Shown here piece after piece: positions 7,006-14,470 of a stretch of 23,851 bases of DNA. The notes beneath the pieces were generated by a model. That model had not been told where the DNA came from and did not search any database. It saw nothing but the letters and a program-made list of their open reading frames with translations. Made by a program: the position numbers and the translations under genes. The stretch lies in NCBI GenBank assembly GCA_039808985.1, contig JBDHUC010000031.1, positions 1 to 23,851 of the forward strand. The letters are read 5' to 3'. Position 1 is the stretch's first letter. Each line of letters starts with the position of its first letter. This DNA comes from SXRF01 sp039808985 (GTDB lineage Bacteria; Pseudomonadota; Alphaproteobacteria; Rickettsiales; SXRF01).

Positions 7006-8853
7006 ATGAAACAGGCCAAAACAGCAGCACAGGAAACCGCAACCAGCGAAATGATGGGTTCCGAAATAATCGTCAAAGCCCTTATAAATGAGGGAGTTGA
7101 TACGGTGTTCGGCTATCCCGGCGGCGCGGTACTCCCGGTTTACGATGCTCTTTTCAAGCAGAACCAACTGCGCCACATCCTCGTGCGCCATGAGCAGGCC
7201 GCCACCCATGCCGCCGAAGGCTATGCGCGCTCCACGGGAAAAGTCGGCGTGGTGCTTGTAACTTCCGGGCCCGGCGCTACCAACGCCGTAACCGGCCTTA
7301 CCGATGCTATGCTTGATTCCATCCCGCTGGTGTGCATCACCGGGCAGGTTCCAACCCACCTTATCGGCTCCGATGCTTTCCAGGAGGCCGACACCACCGG
7401 GATCACCCGTTCCTGCACCAAGCATAATTATCTGGTACGTGATATTGCCGACCTGCCGCACATAATGCACGAAGCGTTCCATGTGGCGCGCACAGGCCGC
7501 CCCGGCCCGGTGGTCATCGACATCCCAAAGAACATAATGAACCAGCTCGGCAGCTATAGCCAGAAGCTGGAAATCAAGCGCCCATCCTATAACCCAAAAA
7601 CCGAGCCGGACATGGCCCAGGTTGAAAAAGCGGTGGCGCTAATGGCAACTGCTAAGCAGCCGATATTCTATGTTGGCGGCGGGGTTATCAATTCCGGCGA
7701 AAAAGCCTGCGAACTGCTAACCGAGCTGGTGCATTTAACCGGCTTCCCCTGCACTACCACACTCATGGGCCTTGGCGCATTCCCCGGTGATGACAGGCAG
7801 TTCGTAGGTATGCTGGGAATGCACGGCAGCCTGGAAGCGAATATGTGCATGGCGCAGTGCGATGTTATGATAAATATCGGCGCGCGTTTTGACGACCGCG
7901 TAACCGGCAGGCTCGATGCTTTTTCAGTTAATTCCAAAAAAATACATGTCGATATTGACCCCTCCTCCATCAATAAAAATGTCCGTGTCCATGTGCCTAT
8001 CGTTGGTGATGCCGGGCTGGTTATCGAGCAGATGATAAAATTATGGAAGAAACTCCCTCCCCCAGTAGGGGAGAGGTTAGGAGGGGGGCAATCCAGCTCT
8101 ACATCACAAGAAAGGCCCCACCCTGCCCCTCCCCCTAATGGGGATGGAATAAGCGGCTGGTGGCAGAAAATCGAATCCTGGCGCGCAAAAAAAAGCTTCT
8201 CCTACAAACAGGGCGAAAAGACCATAAAGCCGCAATATGCGCTCGACCGCTTAAACGCGCTAACCAAAAAACATAAAACCTTCATCACAACCGATGTAGG
8301 ACAACACCAGATGTGGGCGGCGCAGTTCCTGACCCATGAAAAACCCTATCGCTGGATGACATCAGGCGGGCTGGGCACCATGGGTTACGGCGTTCCCTGC
8401 GCTGTTGGCGCGCAGATAGCGCATCCCGACGACCTCGTGGTTTGCGTAACTGGTGAGGCTTCAGTGCTAATGAACATCCAGGAGCTTTCCACCATAATGC
8501 AATATCGCCTGCCGCTTAAGATATTCATCTTAAACAACCGCTATATGGGCATGGTGCGCCAGTGGCAGGAAATGTTCCATGGCAACCGCTACAGCGAATC
8601 ATACATGGATTCCCTGCCCGATTTTGTGAAACTCGCCGAGGCTTATGGCATGACTGGATTGCGCTGCGAAAAAGTCGCCGATGTCGATAAAACCATCGAG
8701 CAGATGATAGCCACCAAAGGCCCGGTAATTGTCGATATGGTGGTCGACCAGAACGAAAATGTATATCCGATGATACCCGCCGGAGCCGCGCATTACGAGC
8801 TTCTCCTAAGCCCCGCCGACGGTAGCGCCGAACTCAACAAAAATCTGGTTTAA
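7006..8853 (+). CDS. ilvB: acetolactate synthase, large (catalytic) subunit
   Basis: ThDP-dependent first common enzyme of valine, leucine and isoleucine synthesis, which condenses pyruvate with pyruvate or 2-oxobutyrate. The N-terminal domain carries VFGYPGGAVLPVYD and the catalytic Glu63 in RHEQAATHAAEGYAR. The central domain runs to about residue 345. The C-terminal ThDP domain has DVGQHQMW, GEASVLMNIQEL (Glu484 where many family members have Asp) and ILNNRYMGMVRQWQ. At 615 aa it is longer than the usual 560-590. The excess is a Pro/Gly/Ser-rich linker at about 350-382 encoded by a palindromic repeat (8054-8148). The partner gene ilvN is separated from it by vapBC. Confidence 0.97.
   Translation: MKQAKTAAQETATSEMMGSEIIVKALINEGVDTVFGYPGGAVLPVYDALFKQNQLRHILVRHEQAATHAAEGYARSTGKVGVVLVTSGPGATNAVTGLTDAMLDSIPLVCITGQVPTHLIGSDAFQEADTTGITRSCTKHNYLVRDIADLPHIMHEAFHVARTGRPGPVVIDIPKNIMNQLGSYSQKLEIKRPSYNPKTEPDMAQVEKAVALMATAKQPIFYVGGGVINSGEKACELLTELVHLTGFPCTTTLMGLGAFPGDDRQFVGMLGMHGSLEANMCMAQCDVMINIGARFDDRVTGRLDAFSVNSKKIHVDIDPSSINKNVRVHVPIVGDAGLVIEQMIKLWKKLPPPVGERLGGGQSSSTSQERPHPAPPPNGDGISGWWQKIESWRAKKSFSYKQGEKTIKPQYALDRLNALTKKHKTFITTDVGQHQMWAAQFLTHEKPYRWMTSGGLGTMGYGVPCAVGAQIAHPDDLVVCVTGEASVLMNIQELSTIMQYRLPLKIFILNNRYMGMVRQWQEMFHGNRYSESYMDSLPDFVKLAEAYGMTGLRCEKVADVDKTIEQMIATKGPVIVDMVVDQNENVYPMIPAGAAHYELLLSPADGSAELNKNLV
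8054..8148. repeat. palindromic repeat inserted in frame in ilvB
   Basis: TCCCTCCCCCAGTAGGGGAG with its continuation AGGTTAGGAGGGGGG (left arm) is complementary to a right arm running from GCCCCACCCTG to TAATGGGGATGGA. This gives a long imperfect palindrome that normally looks intergenic. It stays open in the ilvB frame and encodes a linker between the central and ThDP domains. A half copy of the same element lies between ppk and ppx. Confidence 0.8.
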
Positions 8854-8864
8854 AGCGATATTGC

Positions 8865-8893
8865 TTGTTATACTGCTTGCTGATAGATACAAT
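8865..8893 (+). promoter_or_regulatory. candidate vapBC promoter
   Basis: TTGTTA (8865-8870), 17 bp, TACAAT (8888-8893) is a near-consensus arrangement just after ilvB. It would start transcription only a few bases before the vapB ATG and so bypass the GAGG at 8896-8899. An alternative -10, TATACT at 8869-8874, would retain it. Either way the module probably has its own promoter. Confidence 0.4.
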
Positions 8894-8904
8894 AAGAGGC
8901 ACAA

Positions 8905-9165
8905 ATGACGCTATCCATTCAAAACCCCGAAGCCGATAGACTGGCGCATACACTGGCGGATATGCGTGGCGTCAGCTTGGATGACGCCGTTTTAGATGCG
9001 CTCAAAGTCCGTATTTCCCAGGAAGAACGCCGAAAAAAGGAAGATTCTGAAAGAAGGTTACTGGAAGTCAAAAAAATAGTACAAAAAGTTGCTAAACTAC
9101 CAGTCCTTGATAATCGTACTCCTGATGAAATAATTGGCTTTGACGAGAACGGGCTTCCTAAATGA
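8905..9165 (+). CDS. vapB: type II antitoxin, VapB / PSK-transcription-factor family
   Basis: 86-aa protein with an N-terminal DNA-binding segment (SIQNPEADRLAHTLADM, then GVSLDDAVLDALKVRI, a ribbon-helix-helix-like or AbrB-like layout of the PSK family). A basic/acidic helix follows, and the C-terminal toxin-binding tail contains LPVLDNRTPDEIIGFDENG, typical of this family. It should neutralise VapC and autorepress the pair. The start has GAGG 5 bases upstream. The stop overlaps the vapC start (ATGA), indicating translational coupling. Confidence 0.85.
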   Translation: MTLSIQNPEADRLAHTLADMRGVSLDDAVLDALKVRISQEERRKKEDSERRLLEVKKIVQKVAKLPVLDNRTPDEIIGFDENGLPK

Positions 9166-9566
9166 TAATAGTCGATAGCTCGGCGTTGATTGCAATTCTA
9201 TTGAACGAACCAGAGTCAGAAATTTTTTTCAATATTATAAATTTGTCAGATGAAGCTCTTATATCATCCGCAATTTTAGTCGAAGCAAGTGTTGTCATGG
9301 AGTCCCGCAATGGAATAGTCGGGGTACAAAATTTGGATGATTTAATAAGCCAGCTAAAATTAGAGATAATTTCTTTCACACCAGAACAAGCCGAAATCGC
9401 CATAAAAGCCTTCCGTACATATGGAAAAGGCCGCCATCCAGCATCTTTAAATATCTGCGATTGCTATTCATATGCCCTTGCCAAATATTATAATAGCCCG
9501 CTATTATTCAAGGGAAATGACTTTTCCCAGACTGATATTGCTTGTGCAGACAAAAACCTCGTATAA
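9162..9566 (+). CDS. vapC: VapC PIN-domain ribonuclease toxin
   Basis: 134-aa PIN-domain protein, normal family length. The acidic metal-binding residues are all present: Asp5 in IIVDSSAL, Glu41 in SAILVEAS, Asp100 in ICDCYSYALA, and Asp120 in KGNDFSQTDI, so the toxin looks intact. Such toxins cleave tRNA or rRNA when the antitoxin is degraded. The 4-bp overlap with vapB and the lower GC than ilvB suggest a transferred module. It ends 14 bp before the ilvN start and shares a 12-bp direct repeat with the ilvB 3' flank. Confidence 0.92.
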   Translation: MIIVDSSALIAILLNEPESEIFFNIINLSDEALISSAILVEASVVMESRNGIVGVQNLDDLISQLKLEIISFTPEQAEIAIKAFRTYGKGRHPASLNICDCYSYALAKYYNSPLLFKGNDFSQTDIACADKNLV

Positions 9567-9580
9567 ACTCTACTAGTATT

Positions 9581-10117
9581 ATGAAAGATATAGTTTACGA
9601 CATACCAACAGTTACCGATACCAAAAGACGCCACACCCTCGCCGTGCTGGTGGATAACGAGTTTGGCGTTCTGGCGCGGGTTATCGGGCTTTTTTCCGGT
9701 CGCGGTTATAACATTGAAAGCCTGACCGTGGCCGAGGTCGAGCATGGCAGCAAACATTCGCGCATCACAATCGTGACATCGGGAACCGAAATGGTGATTG
9801 AGCAGATAAAGAAACTGCTGGAAAAAATGGTTCCGGTTTATAAGGTTCATGATTTAACCGTTGAAGGGCCACATGTCGAGCGTGAGCTGGCGCTGGTAAA
9901 AGTCGCAAGCAACGAGGAACAGAGGGTTGAAGCCCTGCGTATCGCCGATATTTTCCGCGCCCGCGCTGTCGATTCCACCAATGAGAGCTTCGTTTTCGAG
10001 ATAACCGGGGAATCAGAAAAGATCGATGCATTCATCGAGCTTATGCGCCCCATCGGCCTGATTGAGATATGCCGCACAGGGATAGCCGCCGTCAGCCGCG
10101 GCAAAGACGGTATTTAG
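9581..10117 (+). CDS. ilvN: acetolactate synthase, small (regulatory) subunit
   Basis: 178-aa regulatory subunit that activates IlvB and confers valine feedback inhibition. The N-terminal ACT domain (HTLAVLVDNEFGVLARVIGL, then FSGRGYNIESLTV) is followed by the C-terminal domain with RELALVKV and a second ACT-like fold ending IEICRTGIAAVSRG. I chose ATG 9581 (MKDIVYDIPT) rather than an in-frame TTG at 9542, because residues before it do not resemble the family and overlap vapC. The stop codon overlaps that of the convergent GT87 gene. It is probably read both from the ilvB promoter through vapBC and from the vapBC promoter. Confidence 0.95.
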   Translation: MKDIVYDIPTVTDTKRRHTLAVLVDNEFGVLARVIGLFSGRGYNIESLTVAEVEHGSKHSRITIVTSGTEMVIEQIKKLLEKMVPVYKVHDLTVEGPHVERELALVKVASNEEQRVEALRIADIFRARAVDSTNESFVFEITGESEKIDAFIELMRPIGLIEICRTGIAAVSRGKDGI

Positions 10118-11364
10118 TCAACTGACTTACCGCTGACAAATTTCAAAGCTATAGTTGCCATTAAAGCCAATTGCGCTGGCACCCACAGGGCAAGGTTCAA
10201 TCCCAGGTAGCTTTCTGTCATTGCCGGAAAAATCAATGCGGCCAGAAACGGGTTTAAAACAGCTAGTGTAAAAATCGTTCCCCAAAGCATTCCCCTGCCA
10301 GAATATTTAAGCAGGTAGCCAACCGCAATAACCATTAGGATCATTGTGTGTATATGCAGCCATGGGCTTAAAAACAGGCTCATTGCAACAACCAGCGCGA
10401 ATCCCAGCTCCTGGGTATTTTGTGCTTTATTCCTTGCAAAAAAACCGATCCAGCCTGCCACAACAATCCCTATTCCCCATATTATTATGCTTGCCATGTT
10501 GACTACAGAAAAATTTTCACTCCCAAACAGCCAGAGCAACACCATCCGCAGATTGCACATTTTAGTTAAAACAAGCTTGATAAAAGTTGCATCATTACCT
10601 GCCGATGTCATTGCATGCAGGAAATCACCCCAGATATATACGCCAAATATAGCCGAACATACTGCAATTACGGCTAACCCGCTGGCGATTGCGCTACGCC
10701 ACAGAGGCGCACCATATATGATAAGCAGGTAAATAGCCGGGCCTATCACAAGCTGGGGCTTGAAGGCAGTTATAACCAGCAATAGCCCGGCCCATGCAAA
10801 ATATTTATAGCGGCATAAAAGCTGGCAGCCAAACAGCCCGGCCAGCATCAGCATTACCGGCTGCCCTTCCGCAACCGCCGACATATAAGGAAAAGACGAC
10901 GCTATTAAGAAACTTGCAGGCAAAAGCGATTTAAAGTCTTTACAGACACCGGCATAATAAAGCATCGCTACAACCAGCAGGCTGCATACACCCATCATCA
11001 CCTGCCATAAATAGAATGCGGTCACATATGGGAAATAATGCAGCGGCGCAAAAAACAATAAACTATAAGGCGGGTAAAGATAATGTATGGGCGAAAGGTC
11101 GGTTTTATGTTTATTGGTCAGCCCATACTGGGTTTCTTCATTAAGCTTCGGGTCATAAAGCTTTGCAGAATCACTGGCGGCAATAAGCGATGCGGCGTAA
11201 TAAACCACAAAATCATTCATCCGCGCATATTCTTTTCCCACCGTTTCGGGAACATCCGAAATATATGTAATTTTCTGCAGTGATGCGAAGCTTAATGCCC
11301 CTACTATCAGGATGACGAACAAAGATTTAAGCAATATGGCTATATTAAAACCGGCAACTCTCAA
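10114..11364 (-). CDS. GT87-family (DUF2029) integral membrane glycosyltransferase
   Basis: 416 aa with about ten hydrophobic spans. After the first span comes the family-typical acidic loop motif NDFVVYYAASLIA with AKLYD, then YPPYSLLFFAPL, AFKPQL and SPWLHIH. GT-C folds of this type use polyprenyl-phosphate sugars to mannosylate or otherwise decorate lipids or glycans in the periplasm. The acceptor is unknown. It starts at TTG (11362-11364) directly abutting the ogt stop, so the two are co-transcribed. It is a complete paralogue of the broken copy at the left edge. Confidence 0.75.
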   Translation of the reverse strand: MRVAGFNIAILLKSLFVILIVGALSFASLQKITYISDVPETVGKEYARMNDFVVYYAASLIAASDSAKLYDPKLNEETQYGLTNKHKTDLSPIHYLYPPYSLLFFAPLHYFPYVTAFYLWQVMMGVCSLLVVAMLYYAGVCKDFKSLLPASFLIASSFPYMSAVAEGQPVMLMLAGLFGCQLLCRYKYFAWAGLLLVITAFKPQLVIGPAIYLLIIYGAPLWRSAIASGLAVIAVCSAIFGVYIWGDFLHAMTSAGNDATFIKLVLTKMCNLRMVLLWLFGSENFSVVNMASIIIWGIGIVVAGWIGFFARNKAQNTQELGFALVVAMSLFLSPWLHIHTMILMVIAVGYLLKYSGRGMLWGTIFTLAVLNPFLAALIFPAMTESYLGLNLALWVPAQLALMATIALKFVSGKSVD

Positions 11365-11853
11365 CTAAGCAGCCTTCTCAAGTTCCAGAAGTTTCTTTTT
11401 GGTCGGGATACCGCCGCTGGAAAACCCGCCAAGCGAACCGCCAGCCCCTACAACCCGGTGGCATGGCACAATAATGAGAAACGGGTTGCGGCCATTGGCA
11501 GTCCCTACCGCACGGGCTTTTTTAGCATCGCCAACCCTCCTTGCCTGTTCGCCATAAGATATGGTTTCGCCATATGGAATTTTTTGCAGTTCGCGCCATG
11601 CATTTATCTGGAATACAGTTCCCTGCATATCCAGCTTCACATCAAATTCCCTGCGCTTTCCGGCGAAATATTCGCCGAGCTGCTTTTCAGCTTTAAGTAA
11701 AAACGAGTTGCGTTCACTCTCAACCATTTCGTCATTTACTTCGCGGTAATGCTCGCGGGAAAACACTCCCACCAGCCCCTTGCCAGAAGCCACAAGCTGT
11801 AAAGTCCCGATAGGGGAATCGACAAACTTATAATCGAAAATGTTTTTAAACAT
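11365..11853 (-). CDS. ogt: methylated-DNA--protein-cysteine S-methyltransferase
   Basis: Suicide repair protein that takes O6-alkyl groups from guanine. In the 162-aa form the active-site cysteine is Cys131 in IIVPCHRVVGAGG, preceded by the helix-turn-helix region (PYGETISYGEQA, then ARAVGTANGRNP). I chose ATG ending at 11853 because GGAGG lies at 11858-11862, 5 bases upstream of it. Two in-frame ATGs at 11863-11868 would place the start on the edge of a palindromic repeat and inside its own ribosome binding site. It is first in a two-gene unit with the GT87 gene. Confidence 0.93.
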   Translation of the reverse strand: MFKNIFDYKFVDSPIGTLQLVASGKGLVGVFSREHYREVNDEMVESERNSFLLKAEKQLGEYFAGKRREFDVKLDMQGTVFQINAWRELQKIPYGETISYGEQARRVGDAKKARAVGTANGRNPFLIIVPCHRVVGAGGSLGGFSSGGIPTKKKLLELEKAA

Positions 11854-11866
11854 ATTTTCCTCCATC

Positions 11867-11947
11867 ATCCTGTGGGCGGCAAAGCTGTAGCGCAGGATCT
11901 CATCATAGTTTCACAGACCTGCGCAGCAACTACGTTGCTCACAGGAT
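11867..11947. repeat. palindromic repeat upstream of ogt
   Basis: ATCCTGTG...GCGCAGG (left) is mirrored by CCTGCGC...CACAGGAT (right) over about 80 bp. The pieces match the ATCCTGTG/CACAGGAT and GCGCAGGATCTCA units found at 13100-13240 and 19950-20040. Confidence 0.7.
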
Positions 11948-11958
11948 AACACCTCCCC

Positions 11959-11991
11959 ATATTCGCTACGCAATGTAGTGTAGTAGAATAT
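11959..11991 (-). terminator. possible terminator hairpin after the sulfate-binding gene
   Basis: ATATTC (11959-11964) pairs with GAATAT (11986-11991), with further CTAC/GTAG pairing inside, just past the stop codon on the minus strand. No T-tract is seen, so it may only be another small palindrome. Confidence 0.3.
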
Positions 11992-11994
11992 CGA

Positions 11995-13005
11995 CTATTT
12001 CTCCCCATATATCCTATCAAATGTCCCCTCATCGTCAAAATTTTCTTTCTGTACTTTTTTCCAGCCGCCGAAATCGGCAATAGTTACAGTTTTAATCGCC
12101 GGGAATTGCTTTTCATATTTTTTCAGGACATCCTTGTCACTGGGGCGATAAAAATTCTGGGCAATTATATCCTGTGCGCCTGGGCTATAGAGATAAGCCA
12201 GATATTCCCTGGCTGCTTCTGTTGTCCCCTTGCGCTCGGTATTTTTTTCTATAACCGCAACCGGAGGCTCGGCAACCACACTGATAGATGGGTAAACAAC
12301 TTCAAAATCTCCACCGGATTTTTCCTTTTGCGAAAGATACGCTTCATTTTCCCACGCAATAAGAACGTCGCCGATACCACGCTGCACAAAAGTGGTAGTC
12401 GAACCACGCGCACCAGTATCCAGCACCGGAACATTTTTGAACAGTTTTTTCAGGTAATCCTCGATTTTGTCCTTGTCGCCTTTAAATTTATCATTGGCAT
12501 AAGCCAGCGCCGCAAGATAATTCCACCTCGCCCCTCCGCTGGTTTTTGGGTTGGGGGTAATAACCTGGACACCATCTTTCACAAGGTCATCCCAATCCTT
12601 GATATTTTTAGGATTACCTTTATGGACAAGGAACACAACGGTAGAGGTATAAGGCGAGCTGTTATTTGGGAATTTTCCCTGCCAGTCGGCAGGCAGGCTT
12701 TTCCCCCTCTCGGATATAACGTCAATATCATAAGCCAGGGCCAGAGTAACAACGTCAGCCCTAAGCCCATCAATAACCGAGCGCGCCTGTTTTCCCGAGC
12801 CGCCATGCGACTGGTTAACCCTCACATCCTGCCCGGTTTTTTCTTTCCAGTGTTTTATAAACAGGCTGTTATATTTTTCATAAAGTTCACGCGTTGGGTC
12901 GTATGACACATTGAGCAGGTCAATCTGCTTATCGGCAGCCTGCACCTGCGAAAAGGTGACTGCCATAACAAGCAACGCCACACTGAATATATTAGATAGC
13001 TTCAT
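11995..13005 (-). CDS. sbp: sulfate ABC transporter periplasmic sulfate-binding protein
   Basis: 336 aa with a clear signal peptide (MKLSNIF, a hydrophobic core, and cleavage after VQA at about residue 23). Family motifs include LNVSYDPTRELYEKYN near the mature N-terminus, NQSHGGSGKQARSVIDG, and TSGGARWNYLAALAYA, plus a PPVAVIEK region and a C-terminal DFGGWKKVQ. It binds sulfate (or thiosulfate) for a CysTWA permease, but no permease or ATPase gene lies beside it, so it is an orphan in this window. AAGGA precedes the start, and repeats flank it on both sides. Confidence 0.93.
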   Translation of the reverse strand: MKLSNIFSVALLVMAVTFSQVQAADKQIDLLNVSYDPTRELYEKYNSLFIKHWKEKTGQDVRVNQSHGGSGKQARSVIDGLRADVVTLALAYDIDVISERGKSLPADWQGKFPNNSSPYTSTVVFLVHKGNPKNIKDWDDLVKDGVQVITPNPKTSGGARWNYLAALAYANDKFKGDKDKIEDYLKKLFKNVPVLDTGARGSTTTFVQRGIGDVLIAWENEAYLSQKEKSGGDFEVVYPSISVVAEPPVAVIEKNTERKGTTEAAREYLAYLYSPGAQDIIAQNFYRPSDKDVLKKYEKQFPAIKTVTIADFGGWKKVQKENFDDEGTFDRIYGEK

Positions 13006-13031
13006 AATATTTTCCTTCTTGAGTTTGCAGT

Positions 13032-13060
13032 TTTATATCATGATTCAGGGCTGTAGTCAT
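13032..13060 (-). promoter_or_regulatory. candidate promoter of the sulfate-binding protein gene
   Basis: On the minus strand, ATGACT (13055-13060) and TATAAA (13032-13037) are 17 bp apart and sit about 27 bases before the sbp start codon. Confidence 0.4.
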
Positions 13061-13064
13061 CATG

Positions 13065-13296
13065 CGAATTGCAGTAGCAATTGCCCAGGACCCGTGGCTG
13101 CTGTCGTCCTGCGAATGCGTGAGCGTTGCGCAGGATCTCGTGGCTGGTGTCGTCCTGCGAATGCGTAAGCATTGCGCAGGATCTCATTATTATTGATACA
13201 TATCCTGTGCTCTCGCTATGCTCGCCACAGGATAACGAGAACTTACGCCCCGCACCCACCACCTGTCACCCCGCTGCATAGCGGGGTCTGGGCCTT
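13065..13296. repeat. palindromic repeat block with a 46-bp tandem duplication
   Basis: Two near-identical 46-bp units (13095-13140 and 13141-13186) each contain GTCGTCCTGCGAATGCG and TTGCGCAGGATCTC. They are followed by TATTGATACATATCCTGTG...CACAGGAT (about 13191-13235) and the CCCCGCT/AGCGGGG hairpin with TCTGGGCCTTA up to 13296. It fills the gap between sbp and the lipoprotein gene. No gene is credible here. Confidence 0.75.
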
Positions 13297-13861
13297 AAAG
13301 CTGCGGCGAGAGGACCGAATCCGGCAGCGTTTCATGCATCGGGTCAACCATCACAGGATTGTCAGATGCATCATTTTTCTGATCTTTAACCGATGTTGGC
13401 GGCGCCACAAAAACAGGCTTCATATTAGCGATTTTTTTCTCAACATCATTGCCCTGGTTATCCTCACGCAACGGCAGGAGCTTCATGGTTGCCGGGCGCG
13501 GCGGCGCGGCCCCAGCCCCCTGATATGCAACCAGCTTATTTTCCCAACCGGGCATTTGTTCGCGGTAGCATAAAATATCCTGGAGAACGCGGTAGCAATA
13601 ACGCACAGGCATAGGCTGCTTAGCGGTGCTTGGAAGTGGCGTTATCCACCAGTCACGCACATGTTCGCCAGTACGTTTAATTGAATCACGCACATTATCA
13701 GCAACGCGCATGGCATTTTTGCTGACATTACCCTGAACAGTTTTCGCATCTTTGTCAGCCTGAGTCACAACAGCCTTTTTGTCCTCCTCGTAATGGTCAC
13801 AGGAACACAGGGCCAGCATACCGATAAGGGCTAATAATTTGTGCAAACCTACTTTTTTCAT
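13295..13861 (-). CDS. predicted lipoprotein, conserved-looking, function unknown
   Basis: 188 aa from the ATG at 13861, which gives a classic lipoprotein signal: MKKVGLHK, a hydrophobic core, and lipobox L-C-S-Cys21. An in-frame ATG at 13876 would add five residues. The mature part has a charged helical segment (about 25-70: KAVVTQADKDAKTVQGN and following), a Trp/Cys-containing core (DWWITPLPST, RYCYRVLQDILCYREQMPG; the two Cys may pair) and a long Pro-rich tail. It appears membrane-anchored facing the periplasm. I believe related proteins occur in other alphaproteobacteria but cannot name the family. The stop lies next to a repeat. Confidence 0.7.
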   Translation of the reverse strand: MKKVGLHKLLALIGMLALCSCDHYEEDKKAVVTQADKDAKTVQGNVSKNAMRVADNVRDSIKRTGEHVRDWWITPLPSTAKQPMPVRYCYRVLQDILCYREQMPGWENKLVAYQGAGAAPPRPATMKLLPLREDNQGNDVEKKIANMKPVFVAPPTSVKDQKNDASDNPVMVDPMHETLPDSVLSPQL

Positions 13862-13958
13862 ATTCATAGCCGCCATAATATAATAATACCCAGCAAATTT
13901 TTAACTAGCAAATTTCAAAATTACAGCAAATTCCATGCCAGAAAACAATTGATTAACA

Positions 13959-13987
13959 TTGCCCAAAACGTAAATATGGGGTAATAT
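13959..13987 (+). promoter_or_regulatory. candidate promoter for the gene at 14018
   Basis: TTGCCC (13959-13964), 17 bp, TAATAT (13982-13987), about 30 bases before the ATG. It lies in the AT-rich divergent spacer shared with the lipoprotein gene. Confidence 0.4.
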
Positions 13988-14017
13988 TTATCAACCCAGT
14001 AAAAACCGAGAAAAAAT

Positions 14018-14470
14018 ATGCCTAAAGAAGAATATCTGCACCCTCTGCTTCAAGACCCTAAAACTACCAGCCCCATAGCTCAGCTAGATGCATTAATTAC
14101 CGAAAGGGCAGCGGCCAATCTTAGCAATCTTAAATATTACACAAGCCTTGATGGAAAACTTGTCACCGCAACCACGCCATATCAGGATAATACGAACAAA
14201 ATTCTTTTTACTTCACTGGAAGCATTAGGATTAAAATCCCCTAAAAAAAATTCCAAACCAAACTCTCGTATACTTGAAGAAGGAGATGATTTCGCATTGA
14301 ATGAAATGCCATCAGAAAACAAGGGCGATTCCAAGATACTGGAATTGCGCCTGTCAAGAAGCGGCGCAGAAAAGCTTGCCCGTGCCGGGGTTAAATCGGA
14401 AGTATTGCAGACATTTATCCCGCTTGAAGCGCGCCAGGCGGGCAACCATGTGAGCAGGATTTCAAGATAG
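14018..14470 (+). CDS. hypothetical protein, 150 aa, lineage-specific
   Basis: No recognised family, signal peptide or membrane span. The N-terminal half is polar (PLLQDPKTTSPIAQLDALIT, then a Leu/Tyr segment YYTSLDGKLVTA). The middle is Lys/Asn/Glu-rich and probably disordered (about 72-110). The end has a helix (SRSGAEKLARAGVKSEVLQT) and a basic tail finishing VSRISR. That ISR ending also occurs in the gene at 5657-6223. It has its own promoter and overlaps the convergent sixA by 9 bp, which makes the stop position firm. It may be a secreted or regulatory accessory protein, but this is inference only. Confidence 0.6.
   Translation: MPKEEYLHPLLQDPKTTSPIAQLDALITERAAANLSNLKYYTSLDGKLVTATTPYQDNTNKILFTSLEALGLKSPKKNSKPNSRILEEGDDFALNEMPSENKGDSKILELRLSRSGAEKLARAGVKSEVLQTFIPLEARQAGNHVSRISR

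Noticed and set aside
8452..8463. GEA instead of GDA/GDG in the IlvB ThDP motif as a sign of inactivity
   Set aside because: Glu at this position keeps the acidic metal ligand and, as I recall, occurs in other alphaproteobacterial acetolactate synthases; all other catalytic motifs are intact.
9542..9580. Longer ilvN start at TTG 9542
   Set aside because: The extra residues do not fit the family, the start lies inside vapC, and ATG 9581 gives the normal N-terminus.
11854..11868. Longer ogt start at the upstream ATG pair
   Set aside because: GGAGG lies between these ATGs and the one at 11853, which is therefore the better start.
12106..12906. 266-aa plus-strand ORF
   Set aside because: It is antisense to the well-supported sulfate-binding protein gene and shows no family motifs.
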